Below, in pieces: positions 5,784 through 7,911 of a stretch of DNA of 7,911 nt; positions within the stretch are counted from its first letter, which is position 1, and each line of letters opens with the position of its first letter. Under the pieces are notes generated by a model. It saw only the letters and a program-made list of their open reading frames with translations. It ran no database searches and was not told the DNA's origin. A program made the translations under genes and the position numbers. This DNA comes from Bacteroidales bacterium (lineage in GTDB: Bacteria; Bacteroidota; Bacteroidia; Bacteroidales; JAADGE01), in NCBI GenBank assembly GCA_026987795.1, contig JALSMF010000410.1, positions 1 to 7,911 on the forward strand, read 5' to 3'.

Positions 5784-6770
5784 TTAATCTTTTGATAAAT
5801 TTTCTGTACCGGACAACTCTTTCTCTTCTTTTTTTATTTTTAACAGGTCTTCTTCTTTAGGCTCTCCGAACAAAAATGAAGAACCTTCTTTTTCAAATTT
5901 TTCCAGTATTTCAAGACCTTCTTGCTCGTAAACACCGTTTTGCAAATCAATACTGTCGATAAAATTACCCGAAACCTCAATAAATCTTTCCATTTCGCCT
6001 ATCTTATTGTGTATGTCTTCAACAACGGTTTCGGTTGCCATATCAAATATTAATCGTTTATCAGGGTCGCCTTGTATTATTGACATTGCACGTTTCATAG
6101 CAGAATGACTGGTTTTAATAGCTTTAAGTTCTTGCTTTCTCATACGAACGTCATTTTCCGTATCCTGAATTAAATAACCTGAATTTACATAAATTTTATT
6201 TAAAACTTTATACAGAACCAACATCTTGTCAAGTAATCGCTGGTATCTTTCGTTAGTTTCTTTAAGTCTTCCGTATTGGCGTGTATTAATTGTAATAAGC
6301 TCTATTTTGCCATGTTTTTTAGCTTGTTCGGCAAGTTTAATACTATGCTCCATTTCACGCCTGTTTTTTAATATTATGGTTTTTAGCTGTGAAATTTGAC
6401 CTTTAAGTTGTGTAATATGCGTATTCATTTTTCGCATATTTTTTTTCAGATAATCAACATAATTTTCAAGGATTTTTATAGGGTCAATTTGAACAAACAG
6501 ACCGGTAATTCGCCGCATAAAACCTTTATACATATACCAAATAAGATTTCTTGCCCTTTTGTCAAAAATAACATACAGTAAAGCTGCAACAACTGCTCCG
6601 AGAGCAATGGTTGTTATCGTATTTTTCAGCAAACTTGTTATGAAGTTGAATATGGGAATATGATAAACGGCAATAACAACAGCTCCGGCAATTAAAAATA
6701 ATGCTCCTGTTTTTCCTTCAGGTCTTTGCCAAAATGATTTTTTTTTAACGGAAGGTAATTGATTTGTCAT
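5784..6770 (-). CDS. Membrane-anchored coiled-coil protein, possibly PspA/IM30-related (328 aa)
   Basis: Two predicted transmembrane helices (about 21-40 and 50-69) form an N-terminal hairpin that leaves both ends in the cytoplasm. They are followed by a basic stretch and a long, highly charged helical region (about 92-225) and a further helical part (240-275). The start of the helical region, IDPIKILENYVDYLKKNM (85-102), matches the pattern at the start of PspA/IM30/Vipp1 proteins (Asp-Pro, then helix 1). A long hairpin of helices and a later short helix fit that fold loosely. PspA-family proteins maintain membranes under stress, but they are normally peripheral and lack transmembrane segments, so this assignment is tentative; a general coiled-coil membrane protein is the alternative. 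The acidic/basic C-terminal tail looks disordered. It is the first gene of the minus-strand operon, divergent from the vWA gene. Confidence 0.82.
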   Translation of the reverse strand: MTNQLPSVKKKSFWQRPEGKTGALFLIAGAVVIAVYHIPIFNFITSLLKNTITTIALGAVVAALLYVIFDKRARNLIWYMYKGFMRRITGLFVQIDPIKILENYVDYLKKNMRKMNTHITQLKGQISQLKTIILKNRREMEHSIKLAEQAKKHGKIELITINTRQYGRLKETNERYQRLLDKMLVLYKVLNKIYVNSGYLIQDTENDVRMRKQELKAIKTSHSAMKRAMSIIQGDPDKRLIFDMATETVVEDIHNKIGEMERFIEVSGNFIDSIDLQNGVYEQEGLEILEKFEKEGSSFLFGEPKEEDLLKIKKEEKELSGTENLSKD

Positions 6771-6787
6771 TTTTTATTTTTTACTTG

Positions 6788-6795
6788 CAAATATA
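6788..6795 (-). promoter_or_regulatory. -7 promoter box for the PspA-like operon
   Basis: On the minus strand, bases 6795 to 6788 read TATATTTG, a perfect match to TAnnTTTG. The start codon lies 17 bases further on, so the leader would be about 10-14 bases. No TTG is present 17-21 bases upstream, so the -33 element is weak or absent, which would fit a promoter that needs an activator. Confidence 0.5.
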
Positions 6796-6827
6796 GTTAA
6801 AAAACTAAGTTGTAATTAACTTTTAAC
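6796..6827. promoter_or_regulatory. Nested inverted repeats next to the -7 box: candidate operator
   Basis: GTTAAAA (6796-6802) and TTTTAAC (6821-6827) form a perfect 7-bp inverted repeat with an 18-base spacer. Inside it lies a second pair, AAGTT (6807-6811) and AACTT (6818-6822). The structure abuts the minus-strand -7 box and covers the place where its -33 element should be. A dimeric regulator could bind here. The A/T-rich composition makes chance a fair alternative. Confidence 0.3.
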
Positions 6828-6872
6828 CTTAAATTACTACATTTTGCTTATTTATAGTTAAATTTATGGCTT

Positions 6873-6890
6873 TTGATATCAATAATTATT
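6873..6890. promoter_or_regulatory. Two overlapping perfect palindromes upstream of the vWA gene
   Basis: TTGATATCAA (6873-6882) and AATAATTATT (6881-6890) are each perfect 10-base palindromes sharing two bases. A near-match to the -7 box, TAATTTTA, follows at 6891-6898, with TTTG only 15 bases before it, which is shorter than usual. The palindromes would therefore overlap any vWA promoter and could be an operator; the evidence is the symmetry alone. Confidence 0.28.
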
Positions 6891-6921
6891 TAATTTTACA
6901 AATTCTGACAATAAAAATCAT

Positions 6922-7911
6922 ATGATACGTTACAAAAAAGCGTTTTGTTTAATAATCGGGTTGTTTGTTTTGATGCTTACGGAAAGCCTTACTGCACAGG
7001 TTAAAGAAAGTCCTTTAAAAACACGCATACTTTTTATTTTCGATGAATCATACAGTATGAACGGAAATTGGGAAAGCGGAAGAAAAATTGACATTGCCAA
7101 AAACCTACTGATTAAAATGGTTGACAGCCTGAAAAATACTGAGAATCTTGAGATGGCACTGCGAATGTACGGAAACAGAAGTAAGGTGCCGCCGCAGGAT
7201 TGCAGTGACACACATCTTGAGGTTCCGTTCAGTAAAAATAATGCCGAACTTATTAAACGAAAACTTCAGACTACCGTTCCGAAAGGTACTACACCCATAG
7301 CTCGTTCGTTGGAAGAAGCCGGAGATGATTTTCCGCCCTGCTCAAATTGTAAAAATATTATCATTCTTATTACCGACGGTAAAGAAGAGTGTAAAGGCGA
7401 TCCGTGTAAAATAGCATTAATGCTTCAAAATAAAGGTATTACTATACGCCCGTTTATTATAGGAATAGGATTAGACGTTGAGTTTAAAAAAGCGTTTGAA
7501 TGTATAGGAGATTTTTATAATGCGACTAACGAAGAGCAATTCTCAAATATAATGAAGAAAGTCGTAAAAAAGTCTCTTTACGGAACTTCAGCAGAAATAG
7601 ATTTACTTGATATATACGGAAAACCTACCGAAACAGATGTAAGTATTACTCTTTTTAATCAGAAAACAGGGACATTATATAAAAATTTTATTCATACCTT
7701 AAATTATAAAGGAAACCCGGATACAATAGTTCTGCCGTCAAGCATTAGATACAAGATGAAAGTTCATACCATCCCGCCTGTTATTAAGGAAAATATCGTA
7801 ATAAAAGAAGGAATACACAACAAAATTACGGCAAAAACTCCGCAAGGTAAACTTAATATAATTCAAGAAAGAGGTCTTGAACTTAAGGGTGTAAAATGTA
7901 TAGTCAGGAAA
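6922..7911 (+). CDS. Exported von Willebrand factor A (vWA) domain protein, 3' end missing
   Basis: The frame is open from the ATG at 6922 to the right edge (330 codons) and continues beyond it. Residues 1-25 are a signal peptide with a likely cut after LTA-25 before Gln. Residues 33-215 form a vWA domain with a complete metal-ion-dependent adhesion site: DESYS (41-45, the DxSxS motif), GTTP (122-125, the Thr ligand) and TDG (151-153, the Asp ligand). Six cysteines (94, 140, 143, 157, 162, 193) lie within the domain and may form disulfides in the periplasm, including CSNC (140-143). After residue 220 there is a beta-rich region (EIDLLDIYGKP, then TPQGKLNI at 306-313) that looks like the start of repeated beta-sandwich modules. 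vWA domains bind partner proteins through a divalent metal. The start is chosen because the signal peptide begins there. It is divergent from the PspA-like operon across 151 bases, which suggests joint function or control. Confidence 0.9.
   Translation, partial: MIRYKKAFCLIIGLFVLMLTESLTAQVKESPLKTRILFIFDESYSMNGNWESGRKIDIAKNLLIKMVDSLKNTENLEMALRMYGNRSKVPPQDCSDTHLEVPFSKNNAELIKRKLQTTVPKGTTPIARSLEEAGDDFPPCSNCKNIIILITDGKEECKGDPCKIALMLQNKGITIRPFIIGIGLDVEFKKAFECIGDFYNATNEEQFSNIMKKVVKKSLYGTSAEIDLLDIYGKPTETDVSITLFNQKTGTLYKNFIHTLNYKGNPDTIVLPSSIRYKMKVHTIPPVIKENIVIKEGIHNKITAKTPQGKLNIIQERGLELKGVKCIVRK

Noticed and set aside
6396..6581. 61-codon open frame on the plus strand
   Set aside because: It is antisense to the coiled-coil membrane protein gene, with no start signal or domain.
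6930..7211. 93-codon open frame on the minus strand
   Set aside because: It is antisense to the signal peptide and metal site of the vWA gene, which is clearly coding on the plus strand.

Overview
The window looks like chromosomal DNA from a low-GC member of the Bacteroidota. Three things suggest this. Start codons lack Shine-Dalgarno sequences and sit behind A/T-rich stretches. Two genes have a clean Bacteroidota-type -7 box (TAnnTTTG) just upstream. The protein set (DASS transporter, Ric-like hemerythrin plus LuxR regulator, vWA protein with a Bacteroidota-style C-terminus) is also typical. No rRNA, tRNA, CRISPR array, insertion sequence or phage gene is visible. The order or family cannot be named from this sequence.

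Layout, left to right. (1) Bases 1-1487, + strand: the 3' part of a gene for an SLC13/DASS sodium-coupled anion transporter; its start lies off the left edge. (2) 1712-2365, +: an unrecognised 217-residue exported protein, standing alone between two A/T-rich gaps. (3) 2614-4845, +: a likely three-gene operon. A Ric/YtfE-like di-iron hemerythrin protein overlaps by 4 bp a LuxR-type regulator with a degenerate receiver domain, followed 16 bp later by NAD kinase (nadK). It starts from a well-formed promoter and ends at a strong symmetrical hairpin at 4847-4880, which also serves the opposing operon. (4) 6770-4887, - strand: a three-gene operon encoding a membrane-anchored coiled-coil protein reminiscent of PspA/IM30, a small single-span membrane protein and a helical lipoprotein. 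(5) 6922 to the right edge, +: the 5' part of an exported von Willebrand factor A protein, divergent from operon 4 across a 151-bp gap rich in inverted repeats.

Functional reading. The middle operon suggests a redox or nitrosative-stress module: a di-iron protein of the iron-sulfur-repair family, a regulator that probably works without phosphorylation, and the enzyme that makes NADP. The right-hand divergent block suggests a cell-envelope module in which inner-membrane, outer-membrane-lipoprotein and exported vWA components may cooperate. Both readings are inferences from gene order and domain content. The most unusual points are the loss of the di-cysteine motif in the hemerythrin protein, its translational coupling to a pseudo-receiver regulator, and the PspA-like protein with its own transmembrane hairpin beside a vWA gene.
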